From: Nitrosomonas sp. Nm34
GTDB lineage: Bacteria; Pseudomonadota; Gammaproteobacteria; Burkholderiales; Nitrosomonadaceae
Reading direction: 5' to 3'
Length of the DNA stretch: 64,000 bases
NCBI RefSeq assembly: GCF_900113925.1
Contig: NZ_FORD01000001.1
Location: forward strand, 178,297 to 242,296
The first letter of the stretch is position 1. Each line of letters starts with the position of its first letter. Shown piece by piece: positions 26,632-38,565 of this stretch. The notes under the pieces were generated by a model that was given only the letters and a program-made list of their open reading frames with translations, did no database searches and had not been told where the DNA came from. The position numbers were made by a program, and so were the translations under genes.

Positions 26632-26636
26632 TATAC

Positions 26637-27182
26637 CTATTTTCCGCTTGCCTGCTCCTGCTCGGCAAGCGCCTTGATTACGTGATTCGTAATATCGATA
26701 CGCTGGCTGCGATAGACTGAATCCTGTAACTGCAAGATCAAATCATAACCCTCATTTTCCGCTATTTTTTTAATAACTTTATTGACGCGTTCCAAAATCA
26801 AACTATATTCCTCATTTTGACGCATAGTTAAATCTTCCCGCATCTGTTGCTGGGCACGTTGATATTGTCGGCTGATGTTCGCCAGCTCACGTTCCTTAGT
26901 TTGCCTTTCTTCTATTGTGGTACTTTTATCATTTCTCTCTAAATGTTCCTGCAATTCTTTGATTTGAGCGGCCATTTTCTTGATGCGCTCATCATATACC
27001 AGAAATTCTTTTTCTATTTTTTTTTGTGCTGCGATAGCTGGTGCAGATACCCGCAGGATTTTCTCGGTATTCACCACCCCGATCTTGATCTCTCCCGCCC
27101 AGATATTTGAGCTCCCACCCATCAGAAAAATCAGCATGAACAAGCTGATCAACCACTGTACTCGTAACAGTTTACGCCTCAA
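26637..27182 (-). CDS. skp: Periplasmic chaperone Skp/OmpH
   Basis: 181 residues from TTG 27182, with GGAGGAGTAA immediately upstream. Signal peptide LISLFMLIFLMGGSSNIWA, then KIGVVNTEKIL and a long charged coiled-coil region (EKEFLVYDERIKKMAAQIKE onward), as in the jellyfish-shaped trimer Skp that escorts outer-membrane proteins to BamA, encoded just upstream. Confidence 0.92.
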   Translation of the reverse strand: MRRKLLRVQWLISLFMLIFLMGGSSNIWAGEIKIGVVNTEKILRVSAPAIAAQKKIEKEFLVYDERIKKMAAQIKELQEHLERNDKSTTIEERQTKERELANISRQYQRAQQQMREDLTMRQNEEYSLILERVNKVIKKIAENEGYDLILQLQDSVYRSQRIDITNHVIKALAEQEQASGK

Positions 27183-27214
27183 TTACTCCTCCTGCTGAAC
27201 TAACTAGCCTGGAG

Positions 27215-29530
27215 TTAGAATGTTTGCCCCAGCTGGAATTGGAATCTTTGTATATCATCACCCTTTTGGTCATTTAATGGTTGTGCCACACTGAACCTCA
27301 GCGGACCCATTGGTGAAATCCAGGTAACAGCGAGCCCAGTAGAAAAGCGTAAATAGTTCAGGTCCAGTTCTGACCAATCATTAAAAACATTCCCACCATC
27401 AATAAAAGCAGCCAAACGTACACTTTTTGAGTCTTTCATAAAAGGAGCGGGAAACAAAATTTCTGCGCTGCCAACCACACGCTTACTCGCTCCTACAACA
27501 CTTCCTCTTCTGCCAGGTATTGGGTTGCCATTGGCATCCAATATGGGGTCGCGCGGTCCCAGTGAATTAATATTGTACCCACGCACCGAATTAAAGCCGC
27601 CCGCAAAGAAATTTTTAAAAAAAGGCAGCGGCTCACCTGAATAACCATCGCCAACACCTACTTGTCCATTCAGCATCAAGGTGAATATCCGAGTAATAGG
27701 AACAAACCATTTCTGTTCATAGCTCACCTTGTAGTATTCCAGCTCAGCAAAAGGCAGGCTAATTTCTCCAAATACTCGATGCGTCGTCCCTGAGGTAGTC
27801 CAGATTGCACTATCACGGTTATCACGCGCCCAACTAAGGGTAATCGGAAGATTATTGGTCGAGCTTCCAAACTGTTCGACAAAATCTCTAAAGCGCTGGG
27901 GGCTATTGGGTTTAAGATCAATTTTCGTATGTTCCGCACCCAGCCCCAGAGAAACGATATCGTTTTCCGCGATCGGAATCCCGAAGCGTAACGTCGCGCC
28001 AGATGTATCCGTATTAAAAACACCCACATTGTTTAAGGAATTAGTGTTCAGGTAACGTCGAAAGATATCAATGCCAAGGCTGACGCCGTTGATCGTCCAA
28101 TAAGGATTGGTAAAAGAGGCCGCGAATATCTTATTGACACTACCAGTGTTGACATTCACGCTGAGAAAATTTCCTGTGCCAAAAATGTTGTTCTGGGAAA
28201 CAGAAGCATTTAAAATAATCCCTTCCAAATCTGAGTAACCTGCCCCAAACATGATCGAACCGGTAGGTTTCTCAGTTACACTGACATTGATATCAACCTG
28301 ATCAGGCGCATCAGGTACTGGGGGAGTTTCCACATCGACACTCGAGAAAAAATCTGTTCGGTCAACGCGTTGCTTCGAACGGTTGATTTGGCTGGTTGAA
28401 TGCCATGCTCCCTCCATTTGACGAAATTCCCGGCGAATGACTTCGTCTCGGGTCCGATCATTCCCGCTGATATTGATACGCCTAACATAGACTCGGCGTC
28501 CTGGATCGATATAAAAAGTAAACGCTGTTTTCCTGCTGTCCTTATCTAGCTCAGGTGAAGCGTTAACATTGGCGAAGGCATAACCCTCATCACCCAATCG
28601 ATCAGTAATCAGTTTGATGGATTCTGTTAACTTCTCCCGGTTGAAAACACCTCCTGGTTCGAGTTTAATCAGGTTGCGTAATTCTTGTTCTGGTACCAAT
28701 AAATTTCCAGCAAGCTTGATATCTGAAACCGTATATTGCGGCCCTTCCGTGATATTAATGGTGATGTAAATATCCTTCAAATCAGGCGTAATGGATACCT
28801 GAGTAGAATCAATATTGAACTCTAGATAACCACGGTCGAGATAATACGATCGCAATGTTTCCAGATCGGCAGATAATTTTTGTTTCGAATATTGATCATC
28901 TTTTGTGAACCAGGTCAGTAATCCCGGTGTTCTCAGCACAAACAACCCTACCAAATCACTATCACTAAAAACTTCATTACCAACAATATTGATATGACGG
29001 ATTCTGGTCGTTTTACCTTCTTCAATATCAAAGTTAATTCCTACGCGATTACGCTCCAATGGGGTCGTTGTCGTCGTAATCTTAACAGCATATTTGCCGC
29101 GACTGATGTATTGGCGTTTCAACTCTTGCTCGGCTTTCTCCAACAAGGCGCGACTAAAGATACGCGACTCAGATAAACCCGCTTGTTTTAAGCCTTCTTT
29201 CAACTTGTCTTTTTCAAATTCCTTGGCGCCGTTAATATTAATTTGCGCAATAGCTGGACGCTCCTGGATTTGTACAATCAATAATCCATCTTGTGCCTTT
29301 AATTTTATATCCTGGAAAAAGCCAGTTGCATAAAGTGTTTTTATTGCAGCAGCGGCTTTAGTATCGTCGAGAACATCCCCCACTTTTATGGGGAGATAAC
29401 TAAAGACTGTTCCTGCTTCAGTACGCTGTATCCCGTCAACACGAATATCCTTTACCACGAATGGTTCAATTGCTTCGCAAACAAGCGAATAGAACAAGCA
29501 AGAAAGTATGACGAGACACTTGAATTTCAT
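27215..29530 (-). CDS. bamA: Outer membrane protein assembly factor BamA
   Basis: 771 residues with a signal peptide ending VCEA, five POTRA-like segments ([18 protein letters not shown] first) to about residue 420, and a 16-strand barrel. The barrel has the conserved [16 protein letters not shown] loop and ends in Phe. Core of the BAM complex that inserts beta-barrel proteins. Two bases separate it from rseP, so they are co-transcribed. Confidence 0.97.
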   Translation of the reverse strand: MKFKCLVILSCLFYSLVCEAIEPFVVKDIRVDGIQRTEAGTVFSYLPIKVGDVLDDTKAAAAIKTLYATGFFQDIKLKAQDGLLIVQIQERPAIAQININGAKEFEKDKLKEGLKQAGLSESRIFSRALLEKAEQELKRQYISRGKYAVKITTTTTPLERNRVGINFDIEEGKTTRIRHINIVGNEVFSDSDLVGLFVLRTPGLLTWFTKDDQYSKQKLSADLETLRSYYLDRGYLEFNIDSTQVSITPDLKDIYITINITEGPQYTVSDIKLAGNLLVPEQELRNLIKLEPGGVFNREKLTESIKLITDRLGDEGYAFANVNASPELDKDSRKTAFTFYIDPGRRVYVRRINISGNDRTRDEVIRREFRQMEGAWHSTSQINRSKQRVDRTDFFSSVDVETPPVPDAPDQVDINVSVTEKPTGSIMFGAGYSDLEGIILNASVSQNNIFGTGNFLSVNVNTGSVNKIFAASFTNPYWTINGVSLGIDIFRRYLNTNSLNNVGVFNTDTSGATLRFGIPIAENDIVSLGLGAEHTKIDLKPNSPQRFRDFVEQFGSSTNNLPITLSWARDNRDSAIWTTSGTTHRVFGEISLPFAELEYYKVSYEQKWFVPITRIFTLMLNGQVGVGDGYSGEPLPFFKNFFAGGFNSVRGYNINSLGPRDPILDANGNPIPGRRGSVVGASKRVVGSAEILFPAPFMKDSKSVRLAAFIDGGNVFNDWSELDLNYLRFSTGLAVTWISPMGPLRFSVAQPLNDQKGDDIQRFQFQLGQTF

Positions 29531-29532
29531 GC

Positions 29533-30900
29533 TTAACCAGAAATAAGCCGATAAATATCATTGTAAATTGCAAAAACCATGAGGGTAAATAACATCACCA
29601 TACCAATCTGTTGGCCAATAGCCACGGTTTTCTCAGATACTGGAGCACCCTTAAAAATTTCGATCATATAATACATTAGATGTCCTCCATCCAATACCGG
29701 AATAGGTAATAGATTCAATACTCCAAGGCTCACACTGATCAAAGCGAGGAAGCCAAGATAAGCAATTATCCCCATTTTTGCCGATTGCCCAGCATAATCT
29801 GCGATCGTGATGGGACCGCTCATATTCTTCCATGAAACTTCCCCCATCACCATTTTTCCGAGCATTCGAAGAGTAAAAAAGGTCATCTCCCAAGTTTTAT
29901 CCAACGCTTTCAACAATGCAGTGCCAGCAGGATAACTTACATTAACCAGCAGCTTAGTGAGTGCTTCCTGATCAATCCTTGGTGCAATTCCAATTTTCCC
30001 GATCTCTGCATTACCATCGACCGCTTTATCCGGTGTGATAGGAATATCTATTGTCTTACCATCACGCAAAACTTCCAAGGTAAGCGGCTGCCCTGGCATG
30101 GCTCGGATTTCTTTAACCAATTCTTCCCAATATGAAATGCCTTTATTGTTTACTGCAAGAATTTCATCTCCGACGTGCAACCCTGCCCGATCACCTGCTC
30201 CGCCAGTCATTACCTGACCAATAATTGGCGCCATATTCGGTGGATAAGTTACCAAACCAATTTTTTCCAGGAAGTTTGCATTCACATCCTCAGTATCTAC
30301 ACTACTTAAATCTAATTTCCGCCAAAAAACTTCCCCCTGAGGATTAACTGTTTCCACCATCACTTCAGGATTACGGTCAATGACATGGGTTGATACGAGC
30401 CAACGCACATCCTGCCAAGTCACCACAGGTTCATTTTCAATCTTTACAATGGTTTCACCTTCTTTAAAAGCTGAAAAGGCAGCGGGTGTCGATGGCTTTA
30501 TGGGACCCAGTATAGGCTTCAACCCACTCACTCCAGATATAAAAAGAAGCCAATAGAGAAGAATTGCCAGCAGAAAATTAGCGAGCGGCCCTGCAGCGAC
30601 AATAGCAAAACGCTTTATGACAGGTTGGCGATTAAATGCACGCGGCAACTCCTGGGGCAAAACCTCTCCCTCATGCTCATCCAGCATCTTGACATATCCC
30701 CCTAAGGGAAGCGCTGCAATCACCCATTCGGTTTGATCTTTACCTAAGCGTTTTTTGAACAATGGCTGGCCAAAACCAATTGAGAAACGCAACACTTTAA
30801 CACCGCTCCAGCGTGCAACGAAATAGTGACCAAGCTCATGAAAAGTGATTAATACGCCAAGCGCAACAATAAAAGAGAGAATTGTAAAAAGTAATGACAT
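29533..30900 (-). CDS. rseP: Site-2 protease RseP
   Basis: 455 residues from ATG 30900, giving the usual [25 protein letters not shown] start (longer frame to 30924 is less likely). Zinc motif [12 protein letters not shown] in TM1, two periplasmic PDZ-like domains ([34 protein letters not shown]), and [13 protein letters not shown] in TM3. Cleaves anti-sigma E and remnant signal peptides in the inner membrane. Confidence 0.95.
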   Translation of the reverse strand: MSLLFTILSFIVALGVLITFHELGHYFVARWSGVKVLRFSIGFGQPLFKKRLGKDQTEWVIAALPLGGYVKMLDEHEGEVLPQELPRAFNRQPVIKRFAIVAAGPLANFLLAILLYWLLFISGVSGLKPILGPIKPSTPAAFSAFKEGETIVKIENEPVVTWQDVRWLVSTHVIDRNPEVMVETVNPQGEVFWRKLDLSSVDTEDVNANFLEKIGLVTYPPNMAPIIGQVMTGGAGDRAGLHVGDEILAVNNKGISYWEELVKEIRAMPGQPLTLEVLRDGKTIDIPITPDKAVDGNAEIGKIGIAPRIDQEALTKLLVNVSYPAGTALLKALDKTWEMTFFTLRMLGKMVMGEVSWKNMSGPITIADYAGQSAKMGIIAYLGFLALISVSLGVLNLLPIPVLDGGHLMYYMIEIFKGAPVSEKTVAIGQQIGMVMLFTLMVFAIYNDIYRLISG

Positions 30901-31015
30901 ATCAATTAAATATGATGACAACAATATGTTTCTTAATATACTTAGGAAGAAAGAACGTGCTACACCTCGTCAATTACTCATTGTTTCTATTTTTCACACA
31001 AAAGCCACGCTAACC

Positions 31016-32203
31016 TTAAGCTTGGCACGCCAACCACTCTCGTGCGACGTCTCGTGCCATAGAGTCAGCTGTCAGCACATCATTCAGTGAGGCAATCTCT
31101 GTTCGACTGATCATCTGCAAAGCCTGCTCGATCATTACTGGTATCGCAGTAAATGGCATTTGACCAGCAAGAAAAGACTCGACAGCAACTTCGTTGGCAG
31201 CGTTGAGTACTGCTGGCATATTGCCACCTGCAGACAATGCCTCATAGGCAAGTCTCAAGCAAGGAAAACGCGCAAAATCCGGTGCTTCAAAATTTAATTG
31301 TGCTATCTCAAATATATCCAATGACTTGACACCGCTTTCCATTCGCTCAGGATAACTGAGGGCATGCGCAATTGGCGTGCGCATATCCGGATTTCCCAGT
31401 TGCGCCAGAACTGAACCGTCAATATACTCGACCATGGAATGAATGACGCTTTCTGGATGAATGACAACCTGGATTTTATCTGATGCTGCATCGAATAACC
31501 AATGTGCTTCGATCACTTCCAGCCCTTTATTCATCATTGTGGCAGAATCTACTGATATTTTTCTTCCCATAACCCAATTAGGATGTGCGCAAGCTTGCTC
31601 AGGTGTGACATGGTCTAGATTTGACAAAGTTAACCGCCGAAAGGGTCCTCCTGATGCTGTTAGCAGGATACGGCGAACACCTGATGAAGCAAGGTCTCCA
31701 CTAAAATGTCTTGGCAGTGACTGGTAGATGGCATTATGTTCACTATCAATCGGCAACAGGATGGCGTGGCACTGCTTTACTATATCCATAAAAATACGAC
31801 CTGCCATCACTAGCGTTTCTTTATTAGCTAATAAAACTTTCTTACCCGAGCGTGCAGCTGCTATCGTCGGGCGGATGCCAGCAGCACCAACAATTGCTGC
31901 CATGACAGTATCCACTTCAGCTAAAGAAGCCACGCTTTCCAGCGATTCAATCCCTGCCAATACCTGCGTATCAATACCTGCTGCTCTTAATTTTTTTTCC
32001 AGCTGTTCAGCGCTGACTGCATCTAGCATGACTGCATATTTAGGGTGGAAACGCTGACATTGTGTAAAAATTTTATTTACATTTTTATTAGCAGTAAGGG
32101 CAATCACGTGGAACCGGTCGGAATGACGCGCTACTACATCCAATGTATTTTCACCAATACTTCCCGTAGATCCAAGTATAGTCAGATGATGCATTACTGT
32201 CAT
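31016..32203 (-). CDS. dxr: 1-deoxy-D-xylulose 5-phosphate reductoisomerase
   Basis: 395 residues. Second step of the MEP isoprenoid pathway. NADPH fold [23 protein letters not shown], and metal/substrate residues in [11 protein letters not shown] and [17 protein letters not shown]. Start ATG 32203 overlaps the cdsA stop by 4 bases (ATGA), indicating translational coupling. Confidence 0.97.
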   Translation of the reverse strand: MTVMHHLTILGSTGSIGENTLDVVARHSDRFHVIALTANKNVNKIFTQCQRFHPKYAVMLDAVSAEQLEKKLRAAGIDTQVLAGIESLESVASLAEVDTVMAAIVGAAGIRPTIAAARSGKKVLLANKETLVMAGRIFMDIVKQCHAILLPIDSEHNAIYQSLPRHFSGDLASSGVRRILLTASGGPFRRLTLSNLDHVTPEQACAHPNWVMGRKISVDSATMMNKGLEVIEAHWLFDAASDKIQVVIHPESVIHSMVEYIDGSVLAQLGNPDMRTPIAHALSYPERMESGVKSLDIFEIAQLNFEAPDFARFPCLRLAYEALSAGGNMPAVLNAANEVAVESFLAGQMPFTAIPVMIEQALQMISRTEIASLNDVLTADSMARDVAREWLACQA

Positions 32204-33030
32204 AGTTCGAATGAATAAAAAATGAGAAATGCCAATACTGCAATGGGTAAAGTTGAAGTAAGTGCATCAATTCGATCGAGTATACCGCCGTGGCCAGGCA
32301 AAATGTTACCGCTGTCTTTAACACCGGCCTGTCGCTTCATTAGCGATTCAAATAAATCACCTATAATTCCTAATCCGGCTAGCAACAGGGACAATAAAAC
32401 CAAATTGATTATTAATATATTATTCCCTTTTCCTATAAATTGACCCCATATCAACGCATAACAAACAACCACTATTAAAGCGCCAGCTACACCTTCCCAA
32501 GTTTTGCCAGGACTAATGTTAGGGGCGAGTTTATGTTTACCAAACGAGCGACCGACAAAATAGGCAGCAATGTCTGATACCCAGACCACACCCATCGATC
32601 CAAGCAGTAACCACGGATCGATAGCGCGCAATTGATATAAGGCCAGGCAAGTTGGGAGAAGAATGAGCCAACCCATTAACATTAATAAGCCTACGCTTTT
32701 AACCGCGTAAAATTTCCATAATAAAACCGGGGCAACGCCTCCCCAAAATATACATGACACCACATAAATCCACATCATGCTAGTATTGTTTGGATTAATT
32801 GTCACTGCTTCACTTATTATTAGCAGTAACTCTCCACCCAGCAAGGTTGTCGAAATTAAATAAAGTATAGTTTGATGGGTTGTAAACTTTGCCAATCTGC
32901 ACCATTCTCTAGACGCAACAATGGTCAGCCCTAGAAGCAACATCGCCCAAAATATTGCCGGCAAATAAAATAAAGCTGGTATGAATAAAGCTATCAGAAT
33001 AATAGCTGTAAGGATCCGTGTTTTCAGCAT
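32200..33030 (-). CDS. cdsA: Phosphatidate cytidylyltransferase
   Basis: 276 residues, about eight transmembrane segments. Makes CDP-diacylglycerol. Signature [17 protein letters not shown] and [12 protein letters not shown] is complete, as is [19 protein letters not shown]. Stop overlaps the dxr start. Confidence 0.96.
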   Translation of the reverse strand: MLKTRILTAIILIALFIPALFYLPAIFWAMLLLGLTIVASREWCRLAKFTTHQTILYLISTTLLGGELLLIISEAVTINPNNTSMMWIYVVSCIFWGGVAPVLLWKFYAVKSVGLLMLMGWLILLPTCLALYQLRAIDPWLLLGSMGVVWVSDIAAYFVGRSFGKHKLAPNISPGKTWEGVAGALIVVVCYALIWGQFIGKGNNILIINLVLLSLLLAGLGIIGDLFESLMKRQAGVKDSGNILPGHGGILDRIDALTSTLPIAVLAFLIFYSFEL

Positions 33031-33068
33031 GAGCGGGTCACATCCCGCTGAAATAAAAAATAAAGAAA

Positions 33069-33866
33069 TTAAAATTTTTTCTTGGCAGCAATTTTGGTCA
33101 TTCCTTTTTCAACAGGCATATTTTGCAATTGCTCACTGATTCGACCGAACCTACGCTCTCGTTGCTGATAAGATTTTATCGCCAAATCAAGCGCCTGGGC
33201 ATCGAAGTCTGGCCAAAGTGTATCTGTAAAATATAATTCTGCGTAGGCTGATTGCCACAGCAAGAAATTACTGATACGACATTCCCCACCAGTCCGAATA
33301 AATAAATCTGGGTCAGGTGCATAACTCATCGCAAAATACTTGGCAAGATCCGCTTCTTCAAAATTTTCCATTAAACCTGGTGAATGGATCATCATTTTCT
33401 GGATAGCCTGCATGATATCCCAGCGTCCTCCATAATTTGCTGCAACCGTAAATATCAAGCGGTTATTATTGGCAGTTAATTCTTCGCCCTGACGAATGAA
33501 CGTTACAGTTCTTGCATCAAATTTGGATAGATCACCTATCACCTTGAAGCAGATGCCATTTTCATTCAGTTTGGTCACTTCATGCTCAAGTGTATTAACA
33601 AAAAGCTGTAACAAAAATGTGACCTCTTCCTCAGGCCTGCGCCAGTTTTCGCTACTAAAAGCAAAGAGCGTAAGAAACTCCACCCCCTGTTCAATGCACG
33701 CCTTAATGATACTCCTTACAGCTTCGACACCTTTTCTATGCCCGGTAACTCTTGGCAAAAACCGCTTTTTTGCCCAACGCCCATTACCATCCATAACGAT
33801 GGCGATATGCCTGGGAATGATACTTTTTCCTGAAATTTCGGCAGTTGAGCTAAGGCTCTGAGGCAT
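33069..33866 (-). CDS. uppS: Undecaprenyl diphosphate synthase
   Basis: 265 residues. Cis-prenyltransferase making the lipid carrier for peptidoglycan and polysaccharides. IVMDGNGRWAKKRFLPR with the catalytic Asp, GHRKGVEAVR, FAFSSENWRRP, and PDLFIRTGGECRISNFLLWQ are all present. Three bases separate it from frr. Confidence 0.97.
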   Translation of the reverse strand: MPQSLSSTAEISGKSIIPRHIAIVMDGNGRWAKKRFLPRVTGHRKGVEAVRSIIKACIEQGVEFLTLFAFSSENWRRPEEEVTFLLQLFVNTLEHEVTKLNENGICFKVIGDLSKFDARTVTFIRQGEELTANNNRLIFTVAANYGGRWDIMQAIQKMMIHSPGLMENFEEADLAKYFAMSYAPDPDLFIRTGGECRISNFLLWQSAYAELYFTDTLWPDFDAQALDLAIKSYQQRERRFGRISEQLQNMPVEKGMTKIAAKKKF

Positions 33867-33869
33867 AAC

Positions 33870-34427
33870 TTACACAGCCATCAATTCGGCTTCTTTGGCT
33901 TGCAAAGATTTATCTACTTCAGCGATATAGCGATCAGTGAGTTTCTGAATCTCCTCCTGACCTCGCCGATCATCGTCCTCAGAAATTTGTTTTTCTTTGA
34001 GTAATTCTTTCATATGAGCATTTGCATCTCGACGAATATTACGCATGGCTACTCGGGCGGCTTCAGCCTCATTCTTAACAATCTTGGTAAGTTCTCGACG
34101 CCGCTCTTCAGTCAGCGGCGGCATGGGTACACGTACCATTTCACCCACTGTCATAGGATTCACCCCTAATTCAGATTCACGAATGGCTTTTTCAATAGCA
34201 TTGAGCATTTTTTTATCCCAAGGCACAACACCAATGGTACGTGCATCTGGTAAGCTAATATTAGCCACTTGATTAATAGGGGTTGGGGTTCCATAGTAGT
34301 CAACCATAACATGGTCTAATAGACCAGTATGTGGACGGCCGCTCCTGACTTTACTAAAATCATTTTTAAGTGTTTCGAGAGTCTTCTGCATTTTCTGCTC
34401 AGCAGATTTTTTTACATCAGCGATCAT
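33870..34427 (-). CDS. frr: Ribosome recycling factor
   Basis: 185 residues, exactly the family length. Splits post-termination ribosomes with EF-G. Typical [20 protein letters not shown] and [16 protein letters not shown] regions. Part of the rpsB-tsf-pyrH-frr operon. Confidence 0.97.
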   Translation of the reverse strand: MIADVKKSAEQKMQKTLETLKNDFSKVRSGRPHTGLLDHVMVDYYGTPTPINQVANISLPDARTIGVVPWDKKMLNAIEKAIRESELGVNPMTVGEMVRVPMPPLTEERRRELTKIVKNEAEAARVAMRNIRRDANAHMKELLKEKQISEDDDRRGQEEIQKLTDRYIAEVDKSLQAKEAELMAV

Positions 34428-34448
34428 AATTAATCGTCCTAATTTGAA

Positions 34449-35165
34449 TCATCCATTACTTACCAGGGTTCCTTCATCTTTCCCCATGAGTATTCGCATA
34501 AGCGCGCCCGATTTAAAGATACTAAAAACATTAATGGGTAGTTTCTGGTCGCGACAAAGTGTCAGAGCTGTAGCGTCCATGACTTGCAGATTTTCAATAA
34601 TCGCCTCGTCAAAAGATAAATGATGATAGCGTGTTGCGTTGGAATTTATTTTGGGGTCACTAGAATAAATCCCATCTACCTTAGTCGCTTTAAGTACAAC
34701 GTCAGCATTAATTTCCATGCCCCGCAACGCAGCAGCGGTATCGGTAGTAAAAAAAGGGTTACCGGTACCCGCAGCAAATATTACAACTTTCCCCTCTTCT
34801 AAATACCGTATTGCCTTATTGCGTATATAGGGTTCTACCACCTGATCAATTCGTAATGCAGATTGTACTCGTGATATTAAGCCTTTCCTTCGCATCGCAT
34901 CCTGCAGAGCCAGAGCATTCATTATGGTAGCCAACATACCCATGTAATCCGCGGTTACCCGATCCATGCCGTCACCGGCAGATTTCATGCCACGAAAGAT
35001 GTTTCCCCCTCCCACCACGATGGCCACTTCAACACCGAACTGACATGCCTCTGCAATTTCAACTACGATATGCTCTACTACATTGCGATTAATCCCATAC
35101 TTATCATCGCCCATCAGGGCTTCCCCAGAAAGTTTCAGCAGAATACGTTTATAAGCAGATGGCAT
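34449..35165 (-). CDS. pyrH: UMP kinase
   Basis: 238 residues from ATG 35165 ([17 protein letters not shown]), the family start; the longer frame to 35240 would overlap tsf. Phosphorylates [37 protein letters not shown] region and [19 protein letters not shown] are visible. Confidence 0.96.
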   Translation of the reverse strand: MPSAYKRILLKLSGEALMGDDKYGINRNVVEHIVVEIAEACQFGVEVAIVVGGGNIFRGMKSAGDGMDRVTADYMGMLATIMNALALQDAMRRKGLISRVQSALRIDQVVEPYIRNKAIRYLEEGKVVIFAAGTGNPFFTTDTAAALRGMEINADVVLKATKVDGIYSSDPKINSNATRYHHLSFDEAIIENLQVMDATALTLCRDQKLPINVFSIFKSGALMRILMGKDEGTLVSNG

Positions 35166-35187
35166 AAGCTGAAGTAAGAAATGGCTA

Positions 35188-36084
35188 TTATGCTTTTTTC
35201 TCTTTTGTTTGACTAACTTGCGCCATAACTTCAGCAGCAAAATCGTCAGACTTTTTCTCTATCCCCTCACCAACCACGAAAAGAGTAAAACCATTAACCT
35301 TGGCAGATTTGCTAGCAAGCAATTTCTCGACTGTTTGCTCTGGATCCTTAACAAAAGGCTGACCTAGCAAGGTTACCTCAGCTAAATATTTCGCTATCCG
35401 TCCTTCTACCATTTTCTCGATAATATTGGCCGGCTTTCCGCTCTCTGCAGCCTGTGCTGTAAAAATCTGACGCTCATGTTCCAGCAAGTCTGATGGTATT
35501 TGCTCACCAGAAACGCATATCGGCTTACATGCAGCAATATGCATAGCTAAATCCTTACCTAGCGCTTCATCCCCACCGGAGTAATCGATCATTACACCAA
35601 TTTTTGATCCGTGCAGGTACATTGCAAGATTGCCACTTGCCGTGTAACAAACACTTCGTCTTATACTGATATTTTCTCCAAGCTTCATCACTAAGGCTTG
35701 GCGGGAGGCTTCCACAGTTTCTCCATGAGGCAGCGTCATTGTCGAAAGCGCTCCTGTCTCAGTCACTTTTTTTGATGCAATCAACTGCGCCAAACTTTTG
35801 GCAAAATTGACGAAATCGTCATTTTTTGCGACAAAATCAGTCTCACAGTTAATTTCTACTAATGCGCCATTTTTTCTATCTGTCGAAATATAAGCGCCAA
35901 TAACACCTTCAGCAGCGATACGTCCAGACGCTTTACTTGCCTTGGCACCGCTTTTGATTCGCAACAAATCTTCCGCTGCTTTCATATCACCGCTTGTTTC
36001 TGCCAGGGCCTTTTTACACTCCATCATACCCAAGCCGGTTCGCTCACGTAATTCTTTTACCATACTTGCGGTAATTTCCGCCAT
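35188..36084 (-). CDS. tsf: Elongation factor Ts
   Basis: 298 residues. Guanine nucleotide exchange factor for EF-Tu. N-terminal UBA-like [20 protein letters not shown], the [10 protein letters not shown] core motif, and HIAACKP. Located between rpsB and pyrH as usual. Confidence 0.98.
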   Translation of the reverse strand: MAEITASMVKELRERTGLGMMECKKALAETSGDMKAAEDLLRIKSGAKASKASGRIAAEGVIGAYISTDRKNGALVEINCETDFVAKNDDFVNFAKSLAQLIASKKVTETGALSTMTLPHGETVEASRQALVMKLGENISIRRSVCYTASGNLAMYLHGSKIGVMIDYSGGDEALGKDLAMHIAACKPICVSGEQIPSDLLEHERQIFTAQAAESGKPANIIEKMVEGRIAKYLAEVTLLGQPFVKDPEQTVEKLLASKSAKVNGFTLFVVGEGIEKKSDDFAAEVMAQVSQTKEKKA

Positions 36085-36262
36085 ATTTACTCCAAGTACT
36101 AAAAACTTAATTATTGATTAATAAAGATGAAAGAAAAGAGCAAGATAATGGTTTTAATTATTTATCACTTTTTTATTTTATAACAGCATCAAAAGTGAAT
36201 ATCTGCTTCAAATTCTGTTTCTGCTCTAATCACTACTTTTCTACATTTCCAGCTAAATCCAA

Positions 36263-36988
36263 TCAACTTTCAGCGCTAGAATTACTCATTTCGATAATTT
36301 CCTGGATAGATTGATTGCGCCCTTCCAAAATAGCATCAGCTGCTGCGCGCGCATAAAGACGTATAGCTTGGCCTGAATCATCATTGCCCGGAATCACATA
36401 CTCCACGCCAGTCGGGCTATGATTAGTATCGACAACACCCACAACAGGAACCCCCAATTTGTTTGCCTCAGTGATAGTGCCTTTTTGATATCCCACATCA
36501 ATAACAAACATCGCATCAGGCAGCCCCTTCATCTCCTTGATACCACCTAAACTGTTATTGAGCTTATCGAGTTCACGTTGAAAATCGAGCGCCTCTTTTT
36601 TGACGAACTTATCAAGCAAACCATCCTGCACCATTGCCTCCATGTCCTGGAGGCGCTTGATCGATTGTTTAATTGTTTTAAAATTGGTTAACATCCCCCC
36701 CAACCAGCGTTGGTTGACATAGGGAGAACCACAACGTGTTGCTTCTTCGCGAATGATATCGCGTGCTTGGCGTTTTGTTCCAACAAACAGAATAGTGCCT
36801 CCATTTGCAGACAGTCTGCGCAAATATTTCATCGCATCATCAAACATGACCAAGGTTTTTTCAAGATTGATAATGTGAATCTTATTTCGCTGCCCAAAAA
36901 TATACGGAGACATTTTTGGGTTCCAGAAGCGGGTCTGATGTCCAAAATGTACACCAGCCTCTAGCATTTGACGCATATTTACTGACAT
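36263..36988 (-). CDS. rpsB: 30S ribosomal protein S2
   Basis: 241 residues starting [26 protein letters not shown]. Contains [14 protein letters not shown] loop ([14 protein letters not shown]) and [10 protein letters not shown]. First gene of the translation/envelope block. The 178-bp gap to tsf is longer than usual and holds no gene. Confidence 0.98.
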   Translation of the reverse strand: MSVNMRQMLEAGVHFGHQTRFWNPKMSPYIFGQRNKIHIINLEKTLVMFDDAMKYLRRLSANGGTILFVGTKRQARDIIREEATRCGSPYVNQRWLGGMLTNFKTIKQSIKRLQDMEAMVQDGLLDKFVKKEALDFQRELDKLNNSLGGIKEMKGLPDAMFVIDVGYQKGTITEANKLGVPVVGVVDTNHSPTGVEYVIPGNDDSGQAIRLYARAAADAILEGRNQSIQEIIEMSNSSAES

Positions 36989-37240
36989 AAAATTTCCTTT
37001 AGGGTTAAACCGCCACTCGTCTCCAGCTATTTTGCTTATTAAGCACCCTATAATGACAAGTGTGTGTATTTATTAATATTTACTATATGGATTACAATTA
37101 GACTTCCCGCTATATATTTGAGAGTCTTAATAGCCGGCGATTATAACATGCTCTAGCCTACTCTCAAGAAAGCCATTTATCTAAAAATATAGATTGAGGT
37201 TCCAATAAATTCTGAATGACAAGAAATGACACAACCACTC

Positions 37241-37984
37241 TCAATCTGAGTAGCCACTAATTTTGTGGTTCAAGCGATAAATATCGTTTAATCTGACGTT
37301 TTTGTTGTTGATCGTAATAATTCCTTCTTCTTGCAATCTGGACAATGAACGGCTAACCGTTTCAAGCTTGAGTCCCAGGTAGCTTCCGATCTCTTCGCGC
37401 GTCATTCTAAGAATAAAATTTGTGGATGAATATCCACGCTTGGCAAAACGTTCTGACAGATTAAGTAAAAAAGCAGCTAATCGTTCTTCAGCTTTCCTAC
37501 CCCCCATCAACATCATTATGGCGTGATCTTGAACGATTTCACGACTCATGATTTTATGAAAATGATGCATAAGCAAGGGAATACGACGGCTAATCTCTTC
37601 AAGCTTGATAAAAGGAACCTCACAAACCTCGCTATCTTCTAACGCAACGGTATCACAAGTGTGTTTTTCTGAGCTAATTGCATCCAGCCCCAACAACTCT
37701 CCCGTCATATAGAACCCAGTAACCTGCTGACGACCATCCGAGTCAAGCACACAAGATTTAAAAAAACCATTGCGGACAGCATAAAGTGATTTGAAAGCTA
37801 ATCCAGCATGAAACAAGTGCTCTCCACGTCGAATCCTATACTTATGATTAATTAAATCGCCCAGGAGCTCTGTTTCATCTTTATCAAGACCCACTGGCAA
37901 ACATATCTCTCGCAAACTACACGTAGCACATTTCGATTCCGCTGTAGATACAATATAATTTCTAGCTATTGTGTGATTAGGCAA
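37241..37984 (-). CDS. fnr: FNR-type oxygen-sensing transcription regulator
   Basis: 247 residues from TTG 37984 (AGGA 8 bases upstream). N-terminal cysteines 19, 22 and 28 (CATCSLREIC) plus Cys110 or Cys121 match the four [4Fe-4S] ligands of FNR. A cyclic-nucleotide-like beta-roll follows, then an HTH with LETVSRSLSRLQEEG. Its ExxSR is the FNR recognition pattern for TTGAT-N4-ATCAA. Sites of this type occur at 62997 and 63029. Expected to activate genes at low oxygen. Confidence 0.92.
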   Translation of the reverse strand: MPNHTIARNYIVSTAESKCATCSLREICLPVGLDKDETELLGDLINHKYRIRRGEHLFHAGLAFKSLYAVRNGFFKSCVLDSDGRQQVTGFYMTGELLGLDAISSEKHTCDTVALEDSEVCEVPFIKLEEISRRIPLLMHHFHKIMSREIVQDHAIMMLMGGRKAEERLAAFLLNLSERFAKRGYSSTNFILRMTREEIGSYLGLKLETVSRSLSRLQEEGIITINNKNVRLNDIYRLNHKISGYSD

Positions 37985-38142
37985 AACAAATTCCTGAGTA
38001 AATACGAATCAAGTCAACTCAAATTACCGCTTCAATCAAAAAATGCCGCACAAGCAAACCATTCAGAAATCCTTATGCGGCATGGATAGCTCATAATGAC
38101 CAGCAGAAATCTTTATCACAGAAAACGACGACTGTCAACAAT

Positions 38143-38451
38143 TTACTTTGTTGCGCTATTTTCCAATACATACTGTGCCAGATCTTCCACGGAATCCCCC
38201 ATAAGATTAGGGAAAGCAGGCATGCCTAATCCTTTCCCATTTCTAATCCTATCAATAATTGCCTCCTTGTTGGCTATTTCCGGACTCAACGCCATTACCT
38301 TGCCATTTACAGGAGAATGGCATTTTGCACAAGCCTCCTTAAAAATAGTCTCAGGCGTTGCGCCTGCTTCTGGCATATATTTATCTCTCGAGCAGCCACT
38401 CAATACAACCAGCATACAACCTAATAACAACAAAGGTAGCTTTTTCTTCAT
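38143..38451 (-). CDS. Small class I cytochrome c, lipoprotein
   Basis: 102 residues. Signal peptide with lipobox VVLSGC, then a single haem motif CAKCH and a distal Met in GLGMPAFPNLMGD. Looks like a c551/c5-like electron carrier tethered to the membrane. Good ribosome binding site (AGGAGAGAAG) before ATG 38451. It lies 158 bp upstream of fnr on the same strand; a link with low-oxygen respiration is inference. Confidence 0.9.
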   Translation of the reverse strand: MKKKLPLLLLGCMLVVLSGCSRDKYMPEAGATPETIFKEACAKCHSPVNGKVMALSPEIANKEAIIDRIRNGKGLGMPAFPNLMGDSVEDLAQYVLENSATK

Positions 38452-38565
38452 TCTTCTCTCCTGTTAACTTCTAAATAATTAAGCTCTTCTTTACATAGTT
38501 TATCATACTCAGACTAAGCCCCCAAAATTGCTTACGAACCTCTGCAACTCAATTGTTACTATTAA

